From Henriciella sp. (GTDB taxonomy: Bacteria; Pseudomonadota; Alphaproteobacteria; Caulobacterales; Hyphomonadaceae), in the NCBI GenBank assembly GCA_017642885.1, contig JAEPOM010000011.1:44324-108323 (forward strand): a stretch of DNA of 64,000 nucleotides, given 5' to 3'. The notes beneath the pieces were generated by a model. It did no database searches. It was not told the DNA's origin and worked only from the letters and a program-made list of their open reading frames with translations. Below are positions 16,678-26,432 of this stretch, piece by piece; the stretch's first letter is position 1; every line of letters begins with the position of its first letter. Made by a program: the position numbers and the translations under genes.

Positions 16678-18867
16678 CTACCAGATCCGGATACGCTCTT
16701 CCGGCGGCAGGTAAAGCGCGTCGTCGGGACCGACATCAAACGCTTCATACCACTCGTCAAAATTTCGGACGATCCCGTTGACGCGGTAATATGGCGGGCT
16801 GTGTGGTCCGCGAATGAGCTGCTGGCGCAGAGCTTCTTCACGATACTTGTTTCGCCAGGCCTGCGCCCAAGCCATGAAGAAGCGCTGATCGCCCGTATAA
16901 CCGCCGAGAACCGGGGCTTCTTCATCCGCGCTGATCTCGCCATCACCATTCGTGTCGAGGCTCATCTTGTAAGCCTTGTAGGCCATTGAGAGACCACCAA
17001 GGTCGCCAGTGTTTTCGCCAAGACCCAGACGACCGTTGACGCAGGTTTCGCCATCATCGAGCGGGCAGAACTCGTTGTATTGTCCGACCAAGGCGTCTGT
17101 GCGCGCGACGAACGCATCCTTGTCTTCTGGTGTCCACCAGTCGCGCAGAACGCCGTCGCCGTCAGACTTCGAACCCTGGTCATCGAAACCATGACCAATC
17201 TCGTGCCCGATGACGCCGCCAATAGCGCCGTAATTTATCGCCGGGTCCGCATCGAGGTTGAAGAATGGCGGCTGCAGAATTGCGGCCGGGAAGACGATCT
17301 CGTTCCGGTTCGGGCTGTAATAGGCGTTGACGGTTTGCGGCAGCATGAACCATTCGGTCTTGTCGATCGGCTGGCCAAGCTGGCTGATCATGTCTTCGAA
17401 GGCCCAGGTATTGGCCGCAATCGAATTTGCGAATGCGGTGTCAGCAACTTCGAGGCCGTCATAGGTCTCGAACTTTTCTGTATAGCCTATCTTGGGCGTG
17501 AACTTGGACAGTTTATCGCGCGCCTGAACTTTCGTGTCGTCGCCCATCCAGTCAATTTCATCGAGATTGTCGGCCATGGCGAGACGCAGGTTTGCGACCA
17601 GCTCGTCCATTGCCGCTTTGTTTTCGGCGGGGAAATAGCGCTCGGCGTAGACCTTGCCGACGGCCTCACCCAGGGCCCCTTCGACGGCTTGAACGCCGCG
17701 TTTCCAGCGAGGACGTTGTTCCTCCTGACCACGCAGCTGCTTGGCGTAGAATTCGAAAGATGCATCATCAATCGCCTTCGGGAGAACCGACGCAAAATCT
17801 GACAGAAGGTGCGCTGTCAGGTAGGCCTGCCAGTCTTCGTTCGAAGCAGAATCCAGCACCTCAAAAATGCCCGCAATACCGCCGCCCGAAATCTTTCCGA
17901 CCTGTTCCTCGGTCAGTCCGAGCTCTGCGATCTCGTCGGCATCGGGTGTCACCTGACGAACCACAAACTGTTCCTGGTCACCCAGCCCGAGTTGATCGAG
18001 CATCGACGCTAGCGGGAAATCTCCGGCAAGGGCGAGCATCTCATCCTTGGACATTTTGTTATATGTCAGATTGCGATTGCGGCCGACGGTTCGGTCCCAA
18101 TGCGCCGTGGCGATTTCGGTTTCCAGCGCCAGAACGCGCGCCGCCGCATCGGCAGCATCATCATATCCAGCCTCTTCCAGTAAGAAAGTGAGATAAGCCA
18201 GATACCCGTCGCGGGTCTCAACATTCTTGCCATCATCGGTCAGATACATATCGCGATCGGGAAGTCCAAGACCTGCCTGAGTGACATAGAAAATGTAGTT
18301 CTCGGTATCTTTTGAATCGACATCGACCCAGCCGGCGATTGGCGACGTATAACCGACCGCCGACATGACAGCCGCCAGATCTTCCTTGGTTTCAATAGAA
18401 GCGATGCGATCCAGATAGGGTTGGATCGGTGTCAGACCGGCAGCTTCGATAGCATCCATATCGACATAGGCATTATAGAAAGCCGCGACTTTACCCTCCA
18501 GCGTGGCTGGATCTGGTTTGGCCTCGGCGAGATCGTCAATAATGAACTTGACCCGCTGTTCGGATTTTTCGCGAAGCAGCGAGAAAGCGCCGTAGCGCGT
18601 GCGGTCGGCTGGCATCTCGAACTCGTCATACCAGGTGCCGTTGACGTGCCTGAAGAAGTCTTCGCCCGGCGCTACAGAGGTGTCCATGGAGTAGAGATCG
18701 AGACCGAATTCTCCCCAATCATCTCGCGACGCCGTTACAACTTCGCGTTCAACTTTGGCCGTGTCTGCGGAATCTGTCCCAGAAGGCGCCGCTGTCTGTG
18801 TGGCCTCTTGTGCACCGCAAGCCGCAAGCACAGCCGCCGCTGCTCCTGCCAATAGTAGTTGCTTCAT
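16678..18867 (-). CDS. M13-family (neprilysin-like) zinc metallopeptidase, lipoprotein
   Basis: This 729-residue protein starts with a lipoprotein signal (LAAC lipobox, Cys at about 17), so it acts at the membrane facing the periplasm. M13 signatures are HEIGHGFDD (HExxH, zinc ligands and catalytic Glu), GENTGDLGG (ExxxD, third zinc ligand) and the NAYYSPNRNEIVFPAAIL substrate-binding block. The C-terminus ends in Trp, as expected. M13 enzymes cut small peptides. The gene lies 42 bases after the RND permease gene on the same strand and may belong to the efflux operon. Confidence 0.93.
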   Translation of the reverse strand: MKQLLLAGAAAAVLAACGAQEATQTAAPSGTDSADTAKVEREVVTASRDDWGEFGLDLYSMDTSVAPGEDFFRHVNGTWYDEFEMPADRTRYGAFSLLREKSEQRVKFIIDDLAEAKPDPATLEGKVAAFYNAYVDMDAIEAAGLTPIQPYLDRIASIETKEDLAAVMSAVGYTSPIAGWVDVDSKDTENYIFYVTQAGLGLPDRDMYLTDDGKNVETRDGYLAYLTFLLEEAGYDDAADAAARVLALETEIATAHWDRTVGRNRNLTYNKMSKDEMLALAGDFPLASMLDQLGLGDQEQFVVRQVTPDADEIAELGLTEEQVGKISGGGIAGIFEVLDSASNEDWQAYLTAHLLSDFASVLPKAIDDASFEFYAKQLRGQEEQRPRWKRGVQAVEGALGEAVGKVYAERYFPAENKAAMDELVANLRLAMADNLDEIDWMGDDTKVQARDKLSKFTPKIGYTEKFETYDGLEVADTAFANSIAANTWAFEDMISQLGQPIDKTEWFMLPQTVNAYYSPNRNEIVFPAAILQPPFFNLDADPAINYGAIGGVIGHEIGHGFDDQGSKSDGDGVLRDWWTPEDKDAFVARTDALVGQYNEFCPLDDGETCVNGRLGLGENTGDLGGLSMAYKAYKMSLDTNGDGEISADEEAPVLGGYTGDQRFFMAWAQAWRNKYREEALRQQLIRGPHSPPYYRVNGIVRNFDEWYEAFDVGPDDALYLPPEERIRIW

Positions 18868-18909
18868 GGTTTTCTCCCTGAACTTAAAACCAGTCGTGAT
18901 AGTTTTTAT

Positions 18910-21900
18910 TTATTCCGCTGGCGCAGGCTGCGCGTGACCGCCGCTTGTGCCAATTAGCTCTTCGCTGTCGATGGTGACTTCGCCCGAATAGGACTCGCCG
19001 ATCTTGCGATAAGGCCGACCGCCCCAGCTCCACCGGAACACGCGCCCGATCTCGACGCCGACGGCGTAGAGAGTTGGTACCAGCAGCAAGGATACGAAGA
19101 TCGCGAACGCCACCGCGTAGCCCAGCGAAATAACCATCGGCTTGAGGAATTGTGCCTGCATAGACCGCTCAGCGATCAATGGCAGGATGCCGACAAATGT
19201 CGTGACCGAGGTCAGCAGGATCGGTCGGAACCGAGATACACCTGCGTCAACGAGCGCCTGCACGGCGCCAACACCTTCCTCCCGTTTTCGGTTCACGAAA
19301 TCGACGAGGACGAGGTTGTCATTGATCACCACCCCAGCAGCAGCCGCGATCCCGAAGATCGAGAACATGGCCATGGAAGTACCTGTGATCGCATGCCCGA
19401 GGATCGCGCCCGTGAGCGCGAACGGAATCGCGGTCATCAGGAGGAGCGGCTGCGCGTAGGATCGGAACGCGATGGCGAGCACGATATACATGCAAACAAT
19501 CGCACCGACCGCCAGCATGTTGAGCTCACGGAAGAAGCGTTGTTCCTCCTCAAACCCACCGGCTGCACCACGTTCAATATCCGGGAACTGCTTCTCAAAC
19601 TCCGGCCAGAAATTGACGTTCATGTCAGCCATAACCTGGTTACGACCGCCATCGCCTTTCACTTCCGCGTACACGGAAACCGAACGCGTCCGGTTACGAC
19701 GGAGGATGCGGTTGATCCCAGGAGCGTATGTGAATTCTGCTACCTGCGTGAGCGGAAGCTCGCGGCCATCGGCTGTCCGGATGCGCAGATTATCGAGGCT
19801 GTCGAGATCGGTCCGTGCCGATTTCGGCAGACGGACCATGACGCGCACATCTTCGCCGTCACGTGGAAGACGCTGAACTTCCTCGCCAAAATAAGCCTGT
19901 CTGACTTGTCTCGAGACGTCGGCCAGCGACACGCCCAGCGCTTCTGCTCCTGGCTTCAATTCGATCCGAAGCTCGTCGGCAGCGGCGGTGAGGTTATCGC
20001 CGATATCATACGCCGCAGCATAAGTGGCAAGCTGCTCCTGCACCACGGCGGACGCTTCTCGCAGCCGGTCCAGATTCTCATGGTTCAGCGCAAACCGAAT
20101 ACCGGTATCATTCTCGTTATCCGTGAAGTCAAACTCGATTTCCTCGGCATCCTGAATGGGACCAACGAGGTCTCGGATGGTCTCGGAGATCTCTCGAGTC
20201 GACAACAGTTCTGGTCGGTTCTCTGGAGGCACGAGGCCAATCCAAGCCTGGATACGGCTGTTGGAGGCGACGATTGAGGCGCCTTCGACGACGCCGCCCT
20301 GATAGTCTCCAACGGTGCGATTGATCTCGCCATTCCATTTTGCGTCGAGTTGCGATTTCGCCGAGGTCACGCCTGCGGCAAGCTGGTCTCGAACATCAAG
20401 AGTGCGCGAGAAAGGCGTGCCGTCTGGCATGTCGATCGTGACCTGCACCAGATCGCTTTCAATCTCGGGCATGAACTTGAACGGTACGATGCGATTGCCC
20501 ACGAGCATGATCGCAAACGCGAAAACGATGAAGAAGAATACGATGGTTGCGTAGCGCATGCGCAGAGCGAACTCGAGCACCGGCTTGTAGATATGCTGTG
20601 CGAACCAAAGCAGGCTGTCAGCAATGCGCTGTTGGAACCGCGCCAATGCGTTCTGCTTGCTCTTGTCCTCTTTCTTCATGTGCGACAAGTGCGCTGGTAG
20701 AATGAACATACACTCGATGATCGAGAAGACGAGCGAGGCAATAACCACAAAGGTGATTTGCTGGGTAAACGCGCGAGTCGGACCGGTGAGCATGGCCCAA
20801 GGCGCAAATGCGATAATCGTCGTGATGACGCCAAATACGACGGGTTTGAGCACCATCTGGGTGCCGACAATGGCAGCATCCAAACCTTCCCTTCGCCCAC
20901 TTTCCACCTCTCGGTGAATGTTTTCCCCGACCACAATGGCATCATCGACGATGACCCCAATCACGAGCAGGACGGCAAAGGTTGAGAGCACGTTCCAGGA
21001 CACCCCAAAGAGAGGCATCAGCAAGATCCCACCAGCAAACGCGGTCATGATCCCGATCGTTACCCAGAAGGCCACGATGGGACGCAGGAACATGATCAGA
21101 ACCAACATGACCAGGACTGCGCCAAGCAAGGCTGACTCCGAAATCAGTTTCATACGCGCCTGGAAGGGCTGTGAATTATCCCAGAGGATATCGATCTGCA
21201 TGCCGCCGGGAAGAATGCCTGAGGCCGGATTATTGGCGCGCTCGATATAATCGCGGAAATTGTTGGCGTACGTGACAATATCCATCTTGTCCGGCTGCAC
21301 CACCATGACAAATGCCGTTGGGCGATTGTCGTACGTGGCGTCCAGGTCTGCATCGATGAATCCATCGATCACCTGAGCGACATCCCCAACCCGGATCGTA
21401 CCTTGCGCATTGGATTGACGAACAATGATGTCTTCGAATTGCTCTTGGGTATCGGCGAGAGCGCGAGACGAAATAGAAACATCGCCCACGCTGGAGCGAA
21501 TTTGTCCGCCAGAAGAGTTGAGCGACGATTGCCGGATCGCCTGAGCAACCTCTGAGAAGCTCAGATTGTATTGGCGCAGTGCATTCTCGGAGACTTCGAT
21601 CGAAACCTCCTCTGGCAGCGTCGCCTGCAAGACGGCGAGTTCACCGCCGCTAATCTCCGCAATATCATCGCGCACATCGTCAGCGACACGCTTCAAGGTC
21701 AGCTGATCCACATCGCCATGAATGGCCATACCGAAATACCAGTCGCGCTGCTCCCAGCGCTGGACCTGCGGCTGAAATGCGGCCTGTGGCAGGTTGTTGA
21801 TCTGGTCGACACGCAGTTTGATCTCATCGATAAAGACCTGCATGTCGATATCGTCACGACCGCGAATATTGACCACCGCGAAGCTCTCGCGTGCGACCGA

Positions 21901-22146
21901 CGTGATCCGATCGAGCCCGTCAATATCTGCGACGGCTTCCTCGATCCGGGTGATGATCTGTTCTTCGACATCCTGAGGTGAGGCGCCGTTCCACGTCATG
22001 GTAACCGAGGCCCCGGCCACCGGAACAACCGGAAACATTTCGCGTTCCATCGCGTTGAAACCGAGCACGCCGCCAATGAAGGCGACGACCATTAAAAGGT
22101 TGGCCGCAACGGCGTTTCTCGCAAACCAGGATACCATGCCAGACAT
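18910..22146 (-). CDS. RND efflux permease (HAE1/AcrB-like)
   Basis: This 1078-residue inner-membrane transporter has the AcrB layout. The N-terminal helix is at about residues 10-30, followed by a large periplasmic loop, a helix bundle (about 335-480), a second periplasmic loop and a second bundle (about 870-1045). GVIVDDAIVVGEN in TM4 contains the two conserved acidic residues of proton relay. It exports drugs, detergents or other amphipaths through a tripartite channel. Its ATG overlaps the adaptor stop (TAATG). The C-terminal tail is short and charged. The substrate cannot be deduced from sequence. Confidence 0.94.
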   Translation of the reverse strand: MSGMVSWFARNAVAANLLMVVAFIGGVLGFNAMEREMFPVVPVAGASVTMTWNGASPQDVEEQIITRIEEAVADIDGLDRITSVARESFAVVNIRGRDDIDMQVFIDEIKLRVDQINNLPQAAFQPQVQRWEQRDWYFGMAIHGDVDQLTLKRVADDVRDDIAEISGGELAVLQATLPEEVSIEVSENALRQYNLSFSEVAQAIRQSSLNSSGGQIRSSVGDVSISSRALADTQEQFEDIIVRQSNAQGTIRVGDVAQVIDGFIDADLDATYDNRPTAFVMVVQPDKMDIVTYANNFRDYIERANNPASGILPGGMQIDILWDNSQPFQARMKLISESALLGAVLVMLVLIMFLRPIVAFWVTIGIMTAFAGGILLMPLFGVSWNVLSTFAVLLVIGVIVDDAIVVGENIHREVESGRREGLDAAIVGTQMVLKPVVFGVITTIIAFAPWAMLTGPTRAFTQQITFVVIASLVFSIIECMFILPAHLSHMKKEDKSKQNALARFQQRIADSLLWFAQHIYKPVLEFALRMRYATIVFFFIVFAFAIMLVGNRIVPFKFMPEIESDLVQVTIDMPDGTPFSRTLDVRDQLAAGVTSAKSQLDAKWNGEINRTVGDYQGGVVEGASIVASNSRIQAWIGLVPPENRPELLSTREISETIRDLVGPIQDAEEIEFDFTDNENDTGIRFALNHENLDRLREASAVVQEQLATYAAAYDIGDNLTAAADELRIELKPGAEALGVSLADVSRQVRQAYFGEEVQRLPRDGEDVRVMVRLPKSARTDLDSLDNLRIRTADGRELPLTQVAEFTYAPGINRILRRNRTRSVSVYAEVKGDGGRNQVMADMNVNFWPEFEKQFPDIERGAAGGFEEEQRFFRELNMLAVGAIVCMYIVLAIAFRSYAQPLLLMTAIPFALTGAILGHAITGTSMAMFSIFGIAAAAGVVINDNLVLVDFVNRKREEGVGAVQALVDAGVSRFRPILLTSVTTFVGILPLIAERSMQAQFLKPMVISLGYAVAFAIFVSLLLVPTLYAVGVEIGRVFRWSWGGRPYRKIGESYSGEVTIDSEELIGTSGGHAQPAPAE

Positions 22147-23435
22147 TATTGGCCTCCATCACCTGTAGAAGCGATGACGTCGTTCGCCGCGTCGGCGACA
22201 CTATCTCGCTCGTTGTCGTTGGCAGCAGTATCTGCCGCCTCATTGTGGTTCTTGATCGTCCCGTCTTCGAGACGCTCCAGGATCGTGATGCTCATTCCGT
22301 CATTCGATCCACGGATGGGACTGACTATCGCCAGATCGTCGACTTCCACATCATTGCTGCGAAACCACGCCCCGTCAGAGGAACTGTAAACCAGATCTAC
22401 CGGGAAGATGCGTAGCGCGCCGTTTTCGGGCTCGCCAATAAAGATGTTGTTACCACCGCGAATGGCCGAACGAGGCGCGACGAGCAAATTTTCAATCCGC
22501 GTGCCGTCGACCTCAGCGGTGACGAACAGACCCGGCGCCATCGGCGCACCATTATCAGACCCCGCACCGTAGGGATCGTTGAGCTCTGCAATCACATTGA
22601 TCAACCGAGTCTGCGAGTTGACTGCCGCAGAAGACCGCGTGACGCGTCCTTCCCACTGACGTTCAACACCGCCCACCGGCGCGGAAAAGATGACGCGAGG
22701 CCCTTTAGCGCTGGCGGTCTCTGCAAATGCAAGTGGTATCCCCAACTGTCCCAGCTGAGCGTCCGTAATCGGCAGCGCGACTTCGACGACGTCCGTCGCG
22801 AAAACGCGACCGAGGGACTGACCAGGCGATGCGAATTGACCCACATCCACTGTCTCTTCACGGACGCGGCCATCGAATGGCGCAACCACCGCGGTGCGGC
22901 TCAGCGCGAGCTCAGCATCAGCTAGCTGTGCTTTCGCAGATTCCAAAGCGGCCTGCGCCTCAGCCATTTGAGGCTCACGGCGGGCGAGAGGGGATGAATC
23001 GGTGATCCCTAAATTGTCCAGATCCTGGCGCGCTACTTCCGCTTCTGCGACTTCGCGAGCAAGGCGCTGCTCCGCGCTCGCGACACCCGATTGGGCGCGG
23101 ACGACAGCGAGCTGATAGTCGGCTGTTTCAAGTCTGACGAGAACCTGCCCGCGTCGAATGAAGCCACCATCGATGAAGTCGGGCGAGAAAAACGCGATCC
23201 GACCGGCAATTTGAGGCGCTACGACAATCTCGCGCTGCGGCCTGACTTCGCCTTGTGCCTTCACGGTGAAATTGAGGTCTTCGCGCTGGACGCGTTCCGC
23301 GAAAACAGAGAGGCCTGCGAATTTTTCGTCCGCCTGTTCAGGTTCAGGCTTCAAGACCTGAATGGTCATGAAGGCGGCAGCGCCCATGCCCGCCAGGGCC
23401 AGGACAACTAGTACAATTGAAATAATACGACTCAT
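22146..23435 (-). CDS. RND efflux periplasmic adaptor subunit
   Basis: This 429-residue membrane-fusion protein has an N-terminal membrane anchor (about 5-25). A lipoyl-like half follows (VKAQGEVRPQREIVVAPQIAGRI), then an alpha-hairpin (about 110-180, AEQRLAREVAEAEVARQDL), the second lipoyl half (VVAPFDGRVREETVDVGQF) and beta-barrel segments. It bridges the permease and outer-membrane factor. The C-terminal tail is Asn/Asp/Ala-rich and probably disordered. The gene overlaps the outer-membrane factor by 4 bases and the permease by 1, so translation is likely coupled. Confidence 0.93.
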   Translation of the reverse strand: MSRIISIVLVVLALAGMGAAAFMTIQVLKPEPEQADEKFAGLSVFAERVQREDLNFTVKAQGEVRPQREIVVAPQIAGRIAFFSPDFIDGGFIRRGQVLVRLETADYQLAVVRAQSGVASAEQRLAREVAEAEVARQDLDNLGITDSSPLARREPQMAEAQAALESAKAQLADAELALSRTAVVAPFDGRVREETVDVGQFASPGQSLGRVFATDVVEVALPITDAQLGQLGIPLAFAETASAKGPRVIFSAPVGGVERQWEGRVTRSSAAVNSQTRLINVIAELNDPYGAGSDNGAPMAPGLFVTAEVDGTRIENLLVAPRSAIRGGNNIFIGEPENGALRIFPVDLVYSSSDGAWFRSNDVEVDDLAIVSPIRGSNDGMSITILERLEDGTIKNHNEAADTAANDNERDSVADAANDVIASTGDGGQ

Positions 23436-24889
23436 GGGAGGACTGCCACTTCCGGGCTATTTAGGCTTGCGGAATCGGGGGCTGCGGGCTCCGCCACAGG
23501 CAAACCGCCTCCGAGAGCAAGATGGAAACTTACTCGGTTAGACGCACGGGCTGAGCGCGCTGCAATCACGTTGCTCTCAGCATTCAAACGTCGGGTTTGG
23601 GAATCGATCAGGTTGAAGATCGAAACCAGGCCGTTGGTATACTGACGCGTGGCCAGTTCCTCAGCCAAGCGAGCTTCTTCCAAGGCTCGCACTTGCGCAT
23701 TTTCCTGTTGCGCCAACAGCGAATCTGCGGCGAGCGCATCTTCAACTTCGCGCCACGCGGTCAACGTAGTCGCAGCATAATTTTCCACGGCCGCGCGGGC
23801 ACTTGCCACGGCGGCGTCGCGATCAGCATCCAGCGCGCCGCCATTGAAGATCGGCGCTGTCAGACCGGCAATCAGTCTGGCTGCGATGCGACTTGGATCA
23901 AGCGCATCCGCGAGATCTGTTTCAGTCGTGGACGCAGATCCGGTCAAACGTAGCCCCGGCAGCATCGCAAGGCGTGCCTGTTCGGCGCGCAGGCCGGCCG
24001 CCGTCACGCGCGCTTCGGCTGCAGCAATGTCCGGCCGACGCGACAGAAGCAGAACCGGGCTCGCAGCGCCAGAAAGCGGATCAAGCGACGGCAATTCTGC
24101 CAGCGCGTCCAGTTCAGCTGACGGATATCGCCCGAGCAGAATTTCCAGGCGACGGGACGCATTTCCACTCGCCTGGCGACGCCCGGCAATCGAAGCCTCC
24201 GCGGATGCCTGTGTGGTACGCGCGGTGCGAACGTCTAAAGCCGTCGCTAGACCGCGCGAAAAACGCCGCTCAGTAAGCTCGAGCGCGCGGGTGCGGGCCT
24301 CAAACGTTTGTACCGCAACACGCTCTTGAGCGAGGGCTTCGTTCAAATCGAACCAGGCAGAGGCGGTCTGGGCCGCAAGTGCCAATCTGGCGGAGGCCAG
24401 GTCGGCTTCGCTTGCAATCAAGTCGGCTTCGGCTGCATTGATCCCGGCGCGCAAGCGTCCCCAGAGATCGATCTCCCAGCTAAAGTCCAGACCGACGCCG
24501 AAGGTCGAATTGTCGGTGCGTGAATCGGTAATTGGATTGTAATTGCTGGTTCCGCCGCCGGAAAGCGATCCGGAAAGGTTTGGCAGCGTTCGGCCATACA
24601 CGCTGCGCGATTGCGCGCGCGCCGCTTCGACGGCGTAAAACTGGGACCGGATAGATGGATTAGCCGCAAGTGCTTCGTTGACCAGCTCGACCAACATCGG
24701 ATCATTGAACTGGGCAAGCCAGTTGGCATCAGGCGTTTCTCCCGACACACCCATAATAGCCCAGGTTTCCGGCGCATCAGGGGCCACTGGGAACACAACC
24801 AGTGGTTCCCCACCCACACTGGGGAGACTTGGCACGGTTGAGCACGCGCTGAGCGCAAGAACACCAAAAACGAGACCTGCCTGCTTCAT
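23432..24889 (-). CDS. Outer-membrane efflux lipoprotein (NodT/TolC family)
   Basis: This 485-residue product has a lipoprotein signal ending in LSAC (Cys at about 16). Two long repeated helical halves are typical of the outer-membrane factor family, with NYNPITDSRTDNSTFGVGLDFSWEIDLWGRLRA in two shorter blocks and TAPIFNGGALDADRDAA marking the second half. It forms the trimeric exit channel of the tripartite pump. It is the first gene of the three-gene efflux operon and has a promoter-like sequence just upstream. Confidence 0.93.
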   Translation of the reverse strand: MKQAGLVFGVLALSACSTVPSLPSVGGEPLVVFPVAPDAPETWAIMGVSGETPDANWLAQFNDPMLVELVNEALAANPSIRSQFYAVEAARAQSRSVYGRTLPNLSGSLSGGGTSNYNPITDSRTDNSTFGVGLDFSWEIDLWGRLRAGINAAEADLIASEADLASARLALAAQTASAWFDLNEALAQERVAVQTFEARTRALELTERRFSRGLATALDVRTARTTQASAEASIAGRRQASGNASRRLEILLGRYPSAELDALAELPSLDPLSGAASPVLLLSRRPDIAAAEARVTAAGLRAEQARLAMLPGLRLTGSASTTETDLADALDPSRIAARLIAGLTAPIFNGGALDADRDAAVASARAAVENYAATTLTAWREVEDALAADSLLAQQENAQVRALEEARLAEELATRQYTNGLVSIFNLIDSQTRRLNAESNVIAARSARASNRVSFHLALGGGLPVAEPAAPDSASLNSPEVAVLP

Positions 24890-24914
24890 TTAACCCTCAT
24901 AAGTCTGGACCGTG

Positions 24915-24943
24915 GCTTTACGCCCGCCCTACTCGACTGTCAA
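24915..24943 (-). promoter_or_regulatory. Sigma70-like promoter of the efflux operon
   Basis: On the reverse strand a perfect TTGACA (24943-24938) is followed after exactly 17 bases by TAAAGC (24920-24915), placing transcription start near 24908, 18 bases before the first ATG at 24889. The -35 is strong and the -10 weak, a layout that often depends on an activator or responds to a repressor. Confidence 0.55.
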
Positions 24944-24956
24944 CAAATAATTATCG

Positions 24957-24977
24957 TTTTTCAATAATGATGAAAAA
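24957..24977. promoter_or_regulatory. Inverted repeat between efflux operon and phoR, possible operator
   Basis: TTTTTCA and TGAAAAA form a perfect 7-base inverted repeat with a 7-base spacer. It lies 14 bases upstream of the TTGACA -35 element of the efflux promoter and before the phoR gene. No regulator gene is adjacent, so a trans-acting factor would be needed. Chance occurrence in an AT-rich patch is possible. Confidence 0.35.
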
Positions 24978-25061
24978 GCTTTCAGACTTGCTCATCGTGC
25001 CATGCACTGTATACGCGCTGCAAACCCATACAGACCACTGAGATTGGAAAACGGGGCGGTC

Positions 25062-26432
25062 ATGTCACAAGACGACAGACAAATCCAGCCGGACCCGCCG
25101 CGACGCATTCGCGACTTCCTCGTCCTGACGCTGGGTGCCATTGCCGTGCTAAGTTTACTCTACGTTACCGGCGCGCTTGGATTTGTCGAGTGGATCACCG
25201 GTGCCATTGTTATGTCGACCGGCGCCCTGGCCTTCTTTGTCGGCTCCGCGCCAAGCAGGCAGAGAAATAATGTCAACCTCGAAGTGGGCCCCGAATCGCC
25301 CGCCCTGACCGAACCTTCTCCGAACGCGGTCGAGCCATTTGTGTTGGCGCTTCCGCTACCGGCTTTGTTGATTACGCCGGATGGATTGGTCGCAACGGCA
25401 AACGTTCACGCCCGAAATCTGTTTCGGATCGATAGCTCTGCGCGACCATTTCCGAGCGAAATGTTACGCCAACCGGACCTTCTGGCCGCGGTAGAACGAG
25501 TGGCTGAAAATGGCGCTGAGGAGCGGGTCGAGTTTACGCAACATGGCGAAGCTGAAGTCTGGATGGCCCACATTCGCGCCGGCCTTGAGCCCGGAGCCGT
25601 GATCATGGTTTTCGAAGACCTTACAGCTGTCCGGCGCGCCGAACGCGCCCGCGCAGACTTTCTCGCAAATGCCAGCCATGAGTTGCGAACGCCTCTAACC
25701 GCGATTGGCGGCTTCATCGAAACCATGCGCGGACCGGCCAAGGACGACAAGGACGCATGGGATGGATTCCTTGATATCATGGGTCAGCAAACTGAGCGGA
25801 TGAAACGACTGGTGGCAGACCTTCTATCCCTGTCGCGCATCGAGTTCAGTGAGCACCGTCATCCAAAAACCCAGGTTGATATTGTCGATCTGTCCCGCGC
25901 GACGAGCCTTGCCTTGACCCCGTTGGCAGAAGACGCCGGGATCAAGCTTCACTTTGAGGCGCCGCAGAGCCGGGTTGGCGTCATTGCCGACAGCGATGAA
26001 ATTGCACAGGTCATCCAGAACCTCACGAGCAATGCGATCAAATACGCGCGCAAAGACGGAGAGGTTCAGATCCTGATGGGAGAATCACCCACCATGGCCG
26101 ACGCCGCCGCTGCCTGCAGTCGTCAATCCCCCGATGCCAAGCGCGCCGTTTTGCTGCAGCCTTATGCTTCGACCGAGGTCCCGGCCGTATGGGTCCGCGT
26201 GACTGATAATGGTGAAGGTATTTCAGAGCAGCACCTCCCCCGCCTCGGCGAGCGTTTCTATCGCGTCGATGAAAGTCGCGGCGGACAAATTGAGGGCACC
26301 GGTCTCGGACTCGCCATCGTGAAACACATTATGGCACGTCACCGCGGCGGCCTGGCTGTAGAAAGCGTCGAAGGGTCGGGCACAGCCTTTGGAATCTGGA
26401 TGCCGCGACTACCAGATGACCCAATCGTCTAA
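25062..26432 (+). CDS. phoR: Phosphate regulon sensor histidine kinase PhoR
   Basis: This 456-residue kinase starts at the ATG at 25062. It has two membrane helices (about 18-38 and 42-61), a PAS-like region (about 95-190), HisKA with His206 in ANASHELRTPLTAIGGF, and a HATPase domain (NLTSNAIKYARKDG; DNGEGISEQHLPRLGERFYR; GTGLGLAIVKHI). PhoR phosphorylates PhoB when phosphate is scarce and is inhibited through PstB and PhoU when it is plentiful. The gene heads the phosphate cluster, but its start is 56 bases from the efflux control region, so it has its own promoter. A possible -10 is TATACG at about 25010. Confidence 0.93.
   Translation: MSQDDRQIQPDPPRRIRDFLVLTLGAIAVLSLLYVTGALGFVEWITGAIVMSTGALAFFVGSAPSRQRNNVNLEVGPESPALTEPSPNAVEPFVLALPLPALLITPDGLVATANVHARNLFRIDSSARPFPSEMLRQPDLLAAVERVAENGAEERVEFTQHGEAEVWMAHIRAGLEPGAVIMVFEDLTAVRRAERARADFLANASHELRTPLTAIGGFIETMRGPAKDDKDAWDGFLDIMGQQTERMKRLVADLLSLSRIEFSEHRHPKTQVDIVDLSRATSLALTPLAEDAGIKLHFEAPQSRVGVIADSDEIAQVIQNLTSNAIKYARKDGEVQILMGESPTMADAAAACSRQSPDAKRAVLLQPYASTEVPAVWVRVTDNGEGISEQHLPRLGERFYRVDESRGGQIEGTGLGLAIVKHIMARHRGGLAVESVEGSGTAFGIWMPRLPDDPIV

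Noticed and set aside
19150..20277. 375-codon forward frame inside the RND permease gene
   Set aside because: Antisense to a well-supported transporter; rich in Arg and His as expected for a shadow frame and without conserved motifs.
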